Shown: positions 33,003 through 40,518 of the stretch, piece after piece
Layout: each line of letters begins with the position of its first letter
How positions within the stretch are numbered: position 1 is the stretch's first letter
Source: Actinomadura fibrosa
GTDB lineage: Bacteria > Actinomycetota > Actinomycetes > Streptosporangiales > Streptosporangiaceae
Length of the DNA stretch: 64,000 bases
Reading direction: 5' to 3'
Assembly (NCBI RefSeq): GCF_900659615.1
Contig: NZ_CAACUY010000009.1
Coordinates: forward strand, 47,501 to 111,500
Position numbers and translations under genes: made by a program
Notes under the pieces: generated by a model
The model's database searches: none
Seen by the model: the letters and a program-made list of their open reading frames with translations, nothing else
Told to the model about the DNA's origin: nothing

Positions 33003-33021
33003 CCTCGCATAGCTTGCGAGG
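33003..33021 (+). other. Hairpin upstream of mini-ORF
   Basis: CCTCGCA (33003-33009), loop TAGCT, TGCGAGG (33015-33021): a perfect 7-bp stem ending 8 bp before the strong ribosome site of the mini-ORF at 33049. Confidence 0.5.
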
Positions 33022-33048
33022 TACGCGCGAAAGGAGGTGGTCCAAGAA

Positions 33049-33087
33049 ATGATTTCTTCTAGGGCTCGCGAGGTGGCTGCCCGCTAG
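33049..33087 (+). CDS. 12-codon mini-ORF with extended Shine-Dalgarno sequence
   Basis: ATG to TAG encodes MISSRAREVAAR. GAAAGGAGGTGGTCC (33029-33043) matches the complement of the 16S rRNA 3' end at 13 of 14 positions, far stronger than any other site in the window. The start codon sits in the perfect inverted repeat AAGAAAT-G-ATTTCTT (33044-33058), so it can be folded away. No plus-strand gene follows for over 800 bp. It may be a leader peptide, a small protein or part of an sRNA; I do not recognise it. Confidence 0.5.
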   Translation: MISSRAREVAAR

Positions 33088-33298
33088 TCGCCGTTCCGCC
33101 TCGGCGCCGCCGCCCCCAGGGCGGTGGCAACCGGTCGCGACGGTGACCGGCGAGAACCAGGCAGTTACCCGGTCCCCGGACCGATGGACCCGTCCTGTCC
33201 ATCCCCCGCCCAAAGCGGGAAGGTCCGGGGACCGTTCCATACCCACCCGCGTGCGGCGGGTGCCTCCACCGAAGACCGGCCCGCCGGACCCGCCGGGG
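33088..33298. other. Non-coding stretch between mini-ORF and FABP gene
   Basis: No supported protein gene. The main feature is a predicted three-way junction at 33171-33233 (separate entry). CCGGTC/GACCGG arms lie upstream at about 33131-33150. Confidence 0.5.
33171..33233. other. Predicted three-way-junction RNA structure or large terminator
   Basis: GGTCCCCGGACC (33171-33182) pairs with GGTCCGGGGACC (33222-33233), a perfect 12-bp closing stem. Inside are ATGGAC/GTCCAT (33184-33189/33197-33202) and CCCGC/GCGGG (33205-33209/33215-33219). The fold is possible on both strands. It could terminate transcription from either side or be a structured RNA following the mini-ORF. Confidence 0.55.
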
Positions 33299-33784
33299 TC
33301 AGGCGACTCGTTTCAGTTGGGCTGAGAGGTGGGACTGGAGTTTCTGGCCCATCGCCGCCATGTCGTAGGCCCAGCCGAGGTCCTCGCCGATGAGGCCGTA
33401 GAGGCGGGTGCCGCCGGTGACCTCCTTCGCGGACTCGGTGCGGGCGACGACGTCGGTCTGGAGCTCGACGCGGCTGAAGGCGACGTTGCCGACGTAGATC
33501 TCGACGATGCCGGTCGGGTGCGCGAGCGTCACCTCGACGCCGTGGTCCGGGCGCGGCCTCCAGTAGCCGGTCTCGGTGGCGAGCCGGCGCCCGAGCGTGC
33601 CGTCCTTCTCGATGAGCCACGTGCGGCTCGAATAGATCAGGAACGGCTTCCCGATGTGGGTGAAGGACATCTCCTGGCCGAAGTTGAAGTCCTCGATCGT
33701 CGGGTAGCCGCCGACGCCGGCGCCCTCCCACGTCCCCAGCAGGAATTTCAGCGGCTCAAGGTCCGGGTGCAGCTCAGGCTCCAT
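33299..33784 (-). CDS. FABP-like/nitrobindin-family protein
   Basis: A 161-residue beta-barrel protein of the DUF1794/nitrobindin family, cytosolic haem-binding proteins. The signature GTWEGAGVGGYPTI (GxWxGxG) is at residues 17-30, and VTLAHPTGIVEIYVGN carries the probable proximal His near the C-terminal half. FNFGQEMSFTHIGKPFL and YSSRTWLIEKDG are other conserved blocks. Length fits the family. Peroxynitrite or NO chemistry is known for nitrobindins; here it is inferred. Confidence 0.9.
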   Translation of the reverse strand: MEPELHPDLEPLKFLLGTWEGAGVGGYPTIEDFNFGQEMSFTHIGKPFLIYSSRTWLIEKDGTLGRRLATETGYWRPRPDHGVEVTLAHPTGIVEIYVGNVAFSRVELQTDVVARTESAKEVTGGTRLYGLIGEDLGWAYDMAAMGQKLQSHLSAQLKRVA

Positions 33785-33915
33785 GGGGACCGAGCGTAGC
33801 GGCGCCCGGACGCCGCCGCGCGTCCCGCGCCGCCGTCCTTTCGGGAAGGGGACCGGCGCCCCTGGTTCCGGTCCCGTTCCCCGCGCAGGATCGGAGCGAA
33901 CCGAAGGGCGGGCGC

Positions 33916-34575
33916 GTGCAGTATGTGATCGGGATCGTCGCCGCGGGCGTCCTCGTCGTCGGCTGGGTCTGGCGGATGCGGTACGCGGCGGTGCGCGGGG
34001 CGGCGACGGTGGCCTGCGCCGGGCTGCCGCGGCGGGCCGGGGAGCGGTGCGGCGTGGACGGGACGGCGTCCGCGTACGGGGTGCGGCCCGCGCCCTTCTC
34101 CGGGAGGCCGTGCGTCTGGTACCACGTCCGGGCGACGGCGAAGCTCAGAACGGGCAAGCGGGTCTTCCTGGACGAGCGGTCCGACGCCCCGCTGGTCGTC
34201 GAGGACGCGACCGGACGGCTGCCCGTGCCGCCCGAGGGCGCGTTCGTGGACGGTGCGGTGCGGAGCTTCGACGAGCGCCGCACGTCCAATGGGGATCTGC
34301 CGGGGCTGCCTTCGGAGGACGTCGTCCGGTACCGGTACGAGGAGTGGATCCTGGAGCCGGGACGTCCGCTGTACGTGGTGGGGACGACCGTGGAGTCGCC
34401 GCACGGGATCACGCTGGGCGCCGCGGACGGGCAGTTCATGGTCAGCGCGCGCGGCGCGCGGGCGCTGCGGCGGCGCGCGCTCGGGTTCATGGCCGCCGGT
34501 TACGGCGGCGGCGCGCTGCTGCTGGTGGCCGCGGTCGCCGTCGCGGTCATGGACGCCGTGTCGGACGACGGCTAG
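33916..34575 (+). CDS. GIDE-domain membrane protein
   Basis: A 219-residue protein with TMs at both ends (VIGIVAAGVLVVGWVW and GGALLLVAAVAVAVMDAV) and a central domain resembling the GIDE/MAPL (PF12483) domain: APFSGRPCVWYHVRATAK, PLVVEDATGRLPV and YEEWILEPGRPLYVVGT. Bacterial members lack the RING finger of the eukaryotic ligases, as here, and have no known role. It converges on the 29-codon ORF at 34579. Confidence 0.75.
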   Translation: MQYVIGIVAAGVLVVGWVWRMRYAAVRGAATVACAGLPRRAGERCGVDGTASAYGVRPAPFSGRPCVWYHVRATAKLRTGKRVFLDERSDAPLVVEDATGRLPVPPEGAFVDGAVRSFDERRTSNGDLPGLPSEDVVRYRYEEWILEPGRPLYVVGTTVESPHGITLGAADGQFMVSARGARALRRRALGFMAAGYGGGALLLVAAVAVAVMDAVSDDG

Positions 34576-34578
34576 GTA

Positions 34579-34668
34579 TCACTTCAGCCGCCCTAACCGC
34601 ACCGCTAGCAGCAGCGCCGCGACGGCCGCCAGGCCGAGGAAGAGGACCAGGACACCCGCGTTCACCAT
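34579..34668 (-). CDS. Putative 29-residue single-TM protein
   Basis: A short ORF reads MVNAGVLVLFLGLAAV, then AALLLAVRLGRLK, a single hydrophobic helix with a basic C-terminus. GTGGGCGGC lies before the ATG. It contains one TTA Leu codon, rare in this GC-rich DNA and in Streptomyces read by the developmental tRNA bldA. It fits tightly between the GIDE gene (stop 34575) and the DsrE gene. Shortness limits confidence. Confidence 0.45.
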   Translation of the reverse strand: MVNAGVLVLFLGLAAVAALLLAVRLGRLK

Positions 34669-34754
34669 GCCGCCCACAGGGGGATGGTACGGCGCCGGGC
34701 GGCGGCGCGTCGCGGGACGCGACCGGGCGGCGGCGCCGCACTAGAGTGCCGGGT

Positions 34755-35117
34755 ATGGCGAGACCTCTGGTGATCAAGGTGACCGCGGGGGCGGACGCCC
34801 CGGAGCGGTGCAACCAGGCGTTCACGGTCGCGGCGGCCGCGGCGGCGAGCGGCGTGCCCGTCTCGCTCTGGCTGACGGGCGAGTCCGCCTGGTTCGCCCT
34901 GCCCGGCCGCGCGGCGGACTTCAAGCTCGCGCACGCGACCCCGCTGGACGACCTGCTCGCGGTGATCCTGTCCGCCGGCCGGGTGACCCTGTGCACGCAG
35001 TGCGCGGCGCGCCGCGAGATCGGCCCGGACGACGTCCTGCCCGGCATCCGGATCGCGGGCGCGCCCACGTTCGTCGAGGAGATCACGATGGACGACGTCC
35101 AGGCCCTCGTCTACTGA
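34755..35117 (+). CDS. DsrE-family protein
   Basis: A 120-residue DsrE/DsrF-like alpha/beta protein. VIKVTAGADAPERCNQAFTVAAAAAASGVPVSLWL is the first strand-helix-strand (core APERCNQAFTVAAAAAA), and TLCTQCAARREIGPDDVLPG carries a CxxC-like pair at the position of the family sulfur-carrying Cys. EEITMDDVQALVY closes the domain. Family members shuttle sulfur, but many actinomycete ones are uncharacterised. It overlaps the convergent membrane-protein gene by 7 bp. Confidence 0.88.
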   Translation: MARPLVIKVTAGADAPERCNQAFTVAAAAAASGVPVSLWLTGESAWFALPGRAADFKLAHATPLDDLLAVILSAGRVTLCTQCAARREIGPDDVLPGIRIAGAPTFVEEITMDDVQALVY

Positions 35118-35770
35118 CCGGCGCCGACCGGCTCGGCGCGGGCGGCACCGGCGCCCGCGGCACCGGCGCCCGCGACCAGGACGTCGGGGCGGACCGGGCG
35201 CGTCCTGCCCCCGCGGCGGGTCGCGACCGCGGTCAGGGCGCCCGCCGCGGCGGAGCCGAGGAGGCCCAGCATCAGGTCGCCGATGGTGTCGCGGTAGATC
35301 GTGACGGTCTCGGGCGTGTCGAGGATGAACAGCTGGTACTCGGCGAGCTCCCACAGGATCGCGGTGATCGCGCCGATGCCCGCGCACGACAGGGCGACCG
35401 CCCAGGACGGCAGCCGGCCCCAGCGGCGCACGGCGACGCCCGCGGCGGCGGCGAGCAGGAACCAGTTCCCGAAGTGGCAGGCGTCGTCGAACCGGTCGAC
35501 GGTGTCGTAGAGGTCGAGGGCGTTGCCCGCGACATCGATGACGAACGGCGCCGTGATCAGCAGGTCGATGTCCCACGGGACGCCCCGGCGGCGGAACGCC
35601 GTCCACAGGACGGGCAGCAGCAGGACGGCGAGCGGGTAGCCGATCGCGCGGGCGCCCATGGCCTTGTCGGCGAAGCGGTCCCAGTCCGGGAAGGCGAGCG
35701 CGAGGACGAGCAGCGCGGCCAGCACGGCCTTGAGCAGGAGCGCGGGAAGGCGCCAGCGGGTGGTGTCCAT
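35111..35770 (-). CDS. YjdF/DUF2238-like integral membrane protein
   Basis: A 219-residue membrane protein with about six hydrophobic segments, starting LLLKAVLAALLVLALAFPDW. The centre contains PFVIDVAGNALDLYDTVDRFDD followed by CHFGNWFLLAAAAG (key part DVAGNALDLYD and DACHFGNW), a polar pattern typical of DUF2238/YjdF-type proteins, and AILWELAEYQLFI. The C-terminal tail is Ala/Gly-rich. Function is unknown. The ATG at 35770 is preceded on the other side by the TerC promoter region (divergent). Confidence 0.7.
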   Translation of the reverse strand: MDTTRWRLPALLLKAVLAALLVLALAFPDWDRFADKAMGARAIGYPLAVLLLPVLWTAFRRRGVPWDIDLLITAPFVIDVAGNALDLYDTVDRFDDACHFGNWFLLAAAAGVAVRRWGRLPSWAVALSCAGIGAITAILWELAEYQLFILDTPETVTIYRDTIGDLMLGLLGSAAAGALTAVATRRGGRTRPVRPDVLVAGAGAAGAGAARAEPVGAGQ

Positions 35771-35908
35771 GGCCCCCACCCTGGCGGACGCCCGGAACGC
35801 GCCGCATGAGCGCAGATACTCAGATCGTCCTGAGCCGTCCCTGCGGTTGATCGTCCGAGAACGGGTTAGAACTGCGACGATGACCCGTTGACAAGGGAGC
35901 CGCTCGCC

Positions 35909-36928
35909 ATGGTCGACATCCCCACCTGGGCGTGGGCCGCGACGATCGCCGTGATCGTCGCGCTGTTCGTGTTCGACCTGCTGGTCGCCGTGCGCAGGCC
36001 GCACCGCGTCGGGCTGCGCGAGGCCACGTTCTGGTCGGTGTTCTACATCGCCTTCGCGGTCGTCTTCGGGCTCGTCCTGTGGTGGCTCGCCGGCTCGGAG
36101 GCGGGGACGGAGTACTTCTCCGGCTGGATCGTGGAGAAGAGCCTGTCCATCGACAACCTCTTCGTCTTCGTGATCATCTTCTCGCGGTTCGGCGTGCCCG
36201 AGCAGTACCAGCAGAAGGCACTGCTGTTCGGGATCGCCGCCGCCCTCCTGCTGCGGACCGTCCTGATCGCCGTCGGCGCCGCCGCCATCAGCCTGTTCTC
36301 GTTCACGTTCCTGATCTTCGGCCTGGTGCTGATCTGGACGGCGGTCCAGCTCGTCCGGCACCGCAAGGAGGAGCCCGACGTCGAGGACACCTGGCTCGTC
36401 CGGCGCGCCCGCGGGATCCTCCCCGTGAGCACCGACTTCCACGGCGGGCGGATGCTCGCGCACGAGGACGGCCAGCGCGTCATGACGCCACTCCTGCTGG
36501 TGTTCATCGCGATCGGCAGCACCGACGTGCTGTTCGCGCTCGACTCCATCCCCGCGGTGTTCGGCGTGACGGAGGAGGCGTTCATCGTCTTCACCGCCAA
36601 CGCGTTCGCCCTCCTCGGCCTGCGCGCCCTGTTCTTCCTGATCGAGGGGCTGCTGGAGCGGCTCGTCTACCTGTCCATCGGCCTGTCGGTGATCCTCGCG
36701 TTCATCGGGGTGAAGCTGATCCTGCTGTTCCTGCACGAGGACGTCAGCCACTCCGTCCCGAAGATCCCGACGCCGCTCTCCCTGCTCGTGATCCTGCTCA
36801 TCCTGGTGGTCACGACGATCGCCAGCCTGGTGCGCGTCCGGAAGCACCCGGAGGAGCGCGCCCAGGCCGGCTCGATCCGCAAGAAGCGCGACCGGCCCCG
36901 CAGCGAAGAGGAGGCCGGCGCCCGCTGA
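35909..36928 (+). CDS. TerC-family integral membrane protein
   Basis: A 339-residue protein with about eight TM helices. The two acidic TM motifs of TerC proteins are clear: VEKSLSIDNLFVFVIIF and IAIGSTDVLFALDSIPAVFG, with FTANAFALLGLRALFF. Such proteins are linked to metal (Mn2+) export or tellurium resistance. The ATG at 35909 follows AAGGGAGCCGC. Upstream, AACGGGT/ACCCGTT (35860-35866/35883-35889) and two GATCGTCC copies (35823, 35849) are seen, but no manganese riboswitch consensus. Confidence 0.94.
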   Translation: MVDIPTWAWAATIAVIVALFVFDLLVAVRRPHRVGLREATFWSVFYIAFAVVFGLVLWWLAGSEAGTEYFSGWIVEKSLSIDNLFVFVIIFSRFGVPEQYQQKALLFGIAAALLLRTVLIAVGAAAISLFSFTFLIFGLVLIWTAVQLVRHRKEEPDVEDTWLVRRARGILPVSTDFHGGRMLAHEDGQRVMTPLLLVFIAIGSTDVLFALDSIPAVFGVTEEAFIVFTANAFALLGLRALFFLIEGLLERLVYLSIGLSVILAFIGVKLILLFLHEDVSHSVPKIPTPLSLLVILLILVVTTIASLVRVRKHPEERAQAGSIRKKRDRPRSEEEAGAR

Positions 36929-36968
36929 GGGACGGCCGTCCTCCCCCGCCGGGCCGGACGACGTCGGG

Positions 36969-38381
36969 TCAGGGCAGCAGGACCTCCCCCAGGGAGGCGC
37001 CGCGGCCCTGGACACCGAGGTTCGTGCTGCTGAACGCCTTGATCCCCGCCGTGGTCACACCCGACGCCGACCCGTTCAGCGCGTAGAGCGCACCCTCGTT
37101 GCCGTTCTCCCCGGACGATCCGACGGTGAGATCGGCCTTGCCGTCGCCGCCGAGATCGGCGAGCGACACCTGCGAGCCGAAGCGGTCGTGGGCCTCCACC
37201 GACCCCGGAACGCCCTCGGTGCCCTGCCCGAGCTGCTGCGAGCCCGTCCCGGTCAGCCCACCGGAACCGCCGTACAGGACGGTCACCGCACCGGCCTCGG
37301 CCGCGGTGCCGATCGCCTCGCCCGGCGCGCCGACCGCCACGTCCGCCTTGCCGTCGCCGTTGACGTCCCCGGCGGCCACGGAGGCACCGAACCGGTCGTC
37401 CCGCTCCTCGGTACCGGGCACGCCGTCGCTGTCCTGGTCGATGGCCTTGACGGAACCGAGGCCGGACGCGCTGCCGGAGTACACCCGCACCTCGCCGCCC
37501 TTCCCGTCGTCCGGGAAGCCCGCGACGAGGTCGGCCTTGCCGTCCCCGTTCACGTCACCCGAGGCCAGCGAGGTCGGCGCCGCCTCGGACGAGGTGTACG
37601 CGGGAGTCGAGGCGAGGCCGCCCGCCGACCCCGGGTAGACGTTGAACCGGATCCAGAAGTCCTCGCCGTCGATGGGCGCCCACGAGACCGAGTAGGCGAG
37701 GTCTGCGTACCCGTCGCCGGTGAAGTCGCCCGTGGTCGTCGCGACCCGCGCCGACTCGCCCTCGCCCGTCCCGATCCTCGTGACCGTCCCGGTCGTGTCG
37801 CCCGAGGCCAGGCCACGATAGACGGCGAACGCGCCGGGCAGCCCGGCGACGAGGTCCGGCTTGCCGTCGCGGTCGAAGTCGCCCGCGCTGACGGTCTGCG
37901 AGCCCTTCCCGAACGCCACGGCGCGGGACGACAGGCCGCTCGCGCTCCCGTAGACCAGCGTGATCCGCCCGCCGTCGAGCGGCCCTTCGAGGTCCTCGCC
38001 GGTCGCGACGATCGCCAGGTCGGCGTACCCGTCGGAGTCGAAGTCCGCCGAGGCGAGCGACCGGCCGAACTCGTCGAACTTCTCCGACGAACCGGGCACG
38101 CCCGCGCTCTCCTGCGAGATCACCTGCCGCTTCGCGGCGTCCGGACCGGACGTCCCGCCGTAGACCACGGTGACGAACCCGGCGTAAGTCACGCCGTTCG
38201 CGGTACCGAGCGGGCTGCCCGTCGCTATGTCGCGCCTGCCGTCGCCGTTGAAGTCGCCCGGCAGCGCGGGCACGCGCGGCGCCGCCTGCGCCGGAACCGC
38301 CACGAGCCCCGTCGCACCCGCTGCCACCGCCGTCACGGTGGCCAGCACGCTCGTCCGGAGCCGTCGCCTGTGTCGAGTCAT
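36969..38381 (-). CDS. Secreted FG-GAP/VCBS repeat protein (integrin-alpha-like propeller)
   Basis: A 470-residue exported protein. An N-terminal signal (RRRLRTSVLATVTAVAAGA, cleavage after PAQA) precedes seven FG-GAP repeats with calcium loops: GDFNGDGRRDI, ADFDSDGYADL, GDFDRDGKPDL, GDFTGDGYADL, GDVNGDGKADL, GDVNGDGKADV and ADLGGDGKADL. Seven blades suit a complete beta-propeller. No catalytic or anchoring domain follows. The ATG at 38381 has GAAGGACG upstream; GTG at 38387 is the alternative. Role may be surface binding. Confidence 0.92.
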   Translation of the reverse strand: MTRHRRRLRTSVLATVTAVAAGATGLVAVPAQAAPRVPALPGDFNGDGRRDIATGSPLGTANGVTYAGFVTVVYGGTSGPDAAKRQVISQESAGVPGSSEKFDEFGRSLASADFDSDGYADLAIVATGEDLEGPLDGGRITLVYGSASGLSSRAVAFGKGSQTVSAGDFDRDGKPDLVAGLPGAFAVYRGLASGDTTGTVTRIGTGEGESARVATTTGDFTGDGYADLAYSVSWAPIDGEDFWIRFNVYPGSAGGLASTPAYTSSEAAPTSLASGDVNGDGKADLVAGFPDDGKGGEVRVYSGSASGLGSVKAIDQDSDGVPGTEERDDRFGASVAAGDVNGDGKADVAVGAPGEAIGTAAEAGAVTVLYGGSGGLTGTGSQQLGQGTEGVPGSVEAHDRFGSQVSLADLGGDGKADLTVGSSGENGNEGALYALNGSASGVTTAGIKAFSSTNLGVQGRGASLGEVLLP

Positions 38382-38566
38382 CTGCACGTCCTTCAGCGGG
38401 GGGGGTGGCGGGCCCGGGCCTCAACACCCGCGCCTCACCAAGAGGACGCCACAAGTTCGATCTTGGTTTACCCACTTATGAAACGACCGCTCATTATTCC
38501 CACCAGGCCGCGGCCCCACCCGTCCCGCCCCACCCGGAAGCAGCACTCGCCCCACCGGCAACGCGT
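38382..38566. other. Intergenic region 5' of FG-GAP gene
   Basis: No gene is supported. It holds the promoter side of the FG-GAP gene and the start of the degraded NTF2-like sequence that follows; together the stretch 38382-38882 has no intact gene. Confidence 0.5.
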
Positions 38567-38840
38567 CCCCAGTCCGGGGAACGCTTCCGCGGCAGAGCGA
38601 ACATCCAGGCGCAACGCGGCGGACACCCCGCCGAGCGCCACTTCACCGTCCTCCGCATCTCGGGCGGCGGCGACCTGTGGGTGAGCGAATGCCTGATCAC
38701 CTACGACGGCACGCCCACCCATTCGGTGAGCATCATGGAGTTCATGGACGGCCTCGTCACACGAGACCCAATACTTCGCCGACCCCTTCCAAGCACCCGC
38801 GTCCCGAGCACCCCTAGCCGAGCCGATCCCAGGTCGCTGA
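38567..38840 (+). pseudogene. Decayed NTF2/SnoaL-like protein gene
   Basis: Frame 1 reads PQSGERFRGRANIQAQ then ERHFTVLRISGGGDLWVSE and YDGTPTHSVSIMEFMDGLV, a clear SnoaL-like (nuclear transport factor 2 family) core. The match then shifts frame: a different plus-strand frame continues with ETQYFADPFQAPASRAPLAE and stops at 38838. The N-terminal third expected before PQSGERF is missing. Truncation and a frameshift mark it as a remnant; a sequencing error could explain the shift but not the missing start. Confidence 0.7.
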
Positions 38841-38882
38841 GTATTCATGGCGGAGACACGGGCCGCCACTTAGGATTGCGCG

Positions 38883-39317
38883 ATGTCGATCACGACGGGC
38901 TGGACTCGGTTGCTCATGGTGGTGTCGGCAGCGGGCTGCGCCTGCGCGGCCTACGCGATCCGCGCCGCCATGGACGGCCCCATCGAGCAGTACTCGGGAG
39001 CCGCTTTCTCCGGGGCCATCGTCTACACGATAGTGCTCTTCATCCGGCCACAGATCTCACCATTGACGGCAGGTATCGTCGCGATCGCCTACTGCTGGCT
39101 CATCGAGTTCGCGCAGCTCACTCCCCTACCCGGGGCACTCTCCCAACGCAGCTGGTTCGTCCGTCAACTGCTAGGCGCCCAGTTCGACCTCACCGATGTC
39201 GCCTGGTACCCGATCGGCATCATCCCACTGGCCGCCGCGCACTGGTACGTCCGCGCCAGCAGACGCACCCGAACGAACCCGGTCGCCGCTGAGTCTCAAT
39301 CCCATTCGATGGATTGA
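38883..39317 (+). CDS. DUF2809-family membrane protein
   Basis: A 144-residue protein with four hydrophobic segments. The DUF2809 pattern is visible: IVYTIVLFIRPQISPL, IVAIAYCWLIEFAQLTPLPG (VEFxQL block) and VRQLLGAQFDLTDVAWYPIG (LGxxFxxxDLxxYxxG). Base composition is less GC-rich than its neighbours, as are the genes that follow, which may point to a locally acquired or relaxed segment. Function is unknown. Confidence 0.85.
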   Translation: MSITTGWTRLLMVVSAAGCACAAYAIRAAMDGPIEQYSGAAFSGAIVYTIVLFIRPQISPLTAGIVAIAYCWLIEFAQLTPLPGALSQRSWFVRQLLGAQFDLTDVAWYPIGIIPLAAAHWYVRASRRTRTNPVAAESQSHSMD

Positions 39318-39348
39318 CTCAACCGCGTCGTAGAATGCGGCCGAAGCT

Positions 39349-39534
39349 TCAGACGTCCCTCAATGCCTCAGCAAAACGCCCGAACTCACCGCGACTCACG
39401 ACGATCCGCGGCCCGTCCGGATCCTTGCTGTCCCGAAAGGCGACGACGTCAGAGAAAGACGCGACCTCAACGCACTGGTCGCCGTCGTCATGGCTGCGGG
39501 ACGCCCTGCGCCACGCTCCCTCGCTCAGGTCCAT
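39349..39534 (-). CDS. DUF397-domain protein
   Basis: A 61-residue DUF397 protein: WRRASRSHDDGDQCVEVA, VVAFRDSKDPDGPRIVV and FGRFAEALRD are the three family blocks. Its start overlaps the stop of the XRE gene by 10 bp, the usual arrangement, so the two are translationally coupled. Such pairs with a nearby HATPase form small regulatory modules linked to development or antibiotic control in Streptomyces. Confidence 0.88.
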   Translation of the reverse strand: MDLSEGAWRRASRSHDDGDQCVEVASFSDVVAFRDSKDPDGPRIVVSRGEFGRFAEALRDV

Positions 39535-40331
39535 CGTTCCTCGATCACCCTCCTGATCAGCGATCGCGAATCCTCGGTATTCAGCGCCTGCGCGTTCAAG
39601 GTGTGCATCACTTCGCTCATCCTCGCCAAGTCCGCTGGATCCCGAGTCGTCTCGCCTCCATTCGCCTTCACCACGTACGCGACTTCGCTGCGGTCGCTCA
39701 GAGTCGCTATCGTGAACGACGCTCGCACGCCTCGATAGTAGGCGGTCCTCGCGACCTGCACGAAGAGCCTCTCCCGCGTCGACAAGTCGACCAAGTGCTC
39801 CAACTGCTCGCGCATGACCTCCGCTGAGCCCACCTGGCGATACAGCACACTCTCTTCCAATACCACGCTGATCATCGGCCGGGGTTCGCGTGACAGTGCC
39901 GCCTGACGACTGAGGCGGGCCGCCACCGCATCCTCGTCACCCAGCAGGACGCGCGCGTACGCCTCCGTCTGGAAGAGGCCGTACACCAGGTAACTCTCAT
40001 AGACCCGCAGTTGATCGGCCGCCGCCTCCACTTTCGGGAAGGCCACGAAGTGCGTCGGATAGCGGACCGTTCTGATGCGCTCAAGGAGATCGTCCCATGC
40101 CTGGACGATCGCGCCTTTCGCTCTCAGGAAGCCGTCCAAACGTACGGCGAAATCTCTCCGGCACCTGGTCCGGCCACACTCGACGTGGCTGATGTAGGAC
40201 CGCGCGACGTTGACGGCCCTCGCGAGGTCGGCCTGGTTCAGCCCATGCGCTTCCCGGAGTCGCCTGACCTCCGCGCCGAAGCTCAGGAGTTCGGGCTCGA
40301 TCTTCTGCCGGTCACCGGTATCTGAAGCCAC
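39525..40331 (-). CDS. XRE-family regulator with DUF5753 domain
   Basis: A 268-residue protein. The N-terminal HTH (about 15-70) has VRRLREAHGLNQADLARAV and VARSYISHVECGRTRCRRDF. The DUF5753 domain follows, with LRVYESYLVYGLFQTEAYAR, ARLSRQAALSREPRPMISVV and LEESVLYRQVGSAEVMREQL. It is coupled to a DUF397 gene and divergent from a HATPase gene. Three GCGCTA repeats with 10-11-bp spacing lie just upstream and are its likely operator. Confidence 0.93.
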   Translation of the reverse strand: MASDTGDRQKIEPELLSFGAEVRRLREAHGLNQADLARAVNVARSYISHVECGRTRCRRDFAVRLDGFLRAKGAIVQAWDDLLERIRTVRYPTHFVAFPKVEAAADQLRVYESYLVYGLFQTEAYARVLLGDEDAVAARLSRQAALSREPRPMISVVLEESVLYRQVGSAEVMREQLEHLVDLSTRERLFVQVARTAYYRGVRASFTIATLSDRSEVAYVVKANGGETTRDPADLARMSEVMHTLNAQALNTEDSRSLIRRVIEERWT

Positions 40332-40344
40332 GGACTCCTCCGTC

Positions 40345-40371
40345 GCGCTAGTAGTGCGCTAACGAGCGCTA
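40345..40371. promoter_or_regulatory. Three helically phased GCGCTA repeats
   Basis: GCGCTA occurs at 40345-40350, 40356-40361 and 40366-40371, spacing 11 and 10 bp, starting 14 bp before the XRE start codon. One copy per helical turn on one DNA face suggests an operator for the XRE/DUF5753 protein. Confidence 0.6.
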
Positions 40372-40518
40372 CCTCGATGTGGGCACTTCCCTGCTCTCCT
40401 GTCACCCTAGGCCGTTTCATGACTTCATGGTGTTCGTTCGATGACACACAGTCATCACGGACGCTCACCCTCGCGGCTGTGAGGGGGTGACCGTCCGCAC
40501 ACCCGAGAGGTGGTCGTG

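Noticed and set aside
35771..35908. Possible yybP-ykoY manganese riboswitch before terC
   Set aside because: TerC genes often carry one, but its conserved sequence blocks are not seen; only short inverted and direct repeats are present.
38468..38869. 133-codon minus-strand open frame in the FG-GAP/DUF2809 gap
   Set aside because: No homology; the opposite strand shows the decayed NTF2-like sequence, which explains the open frame.
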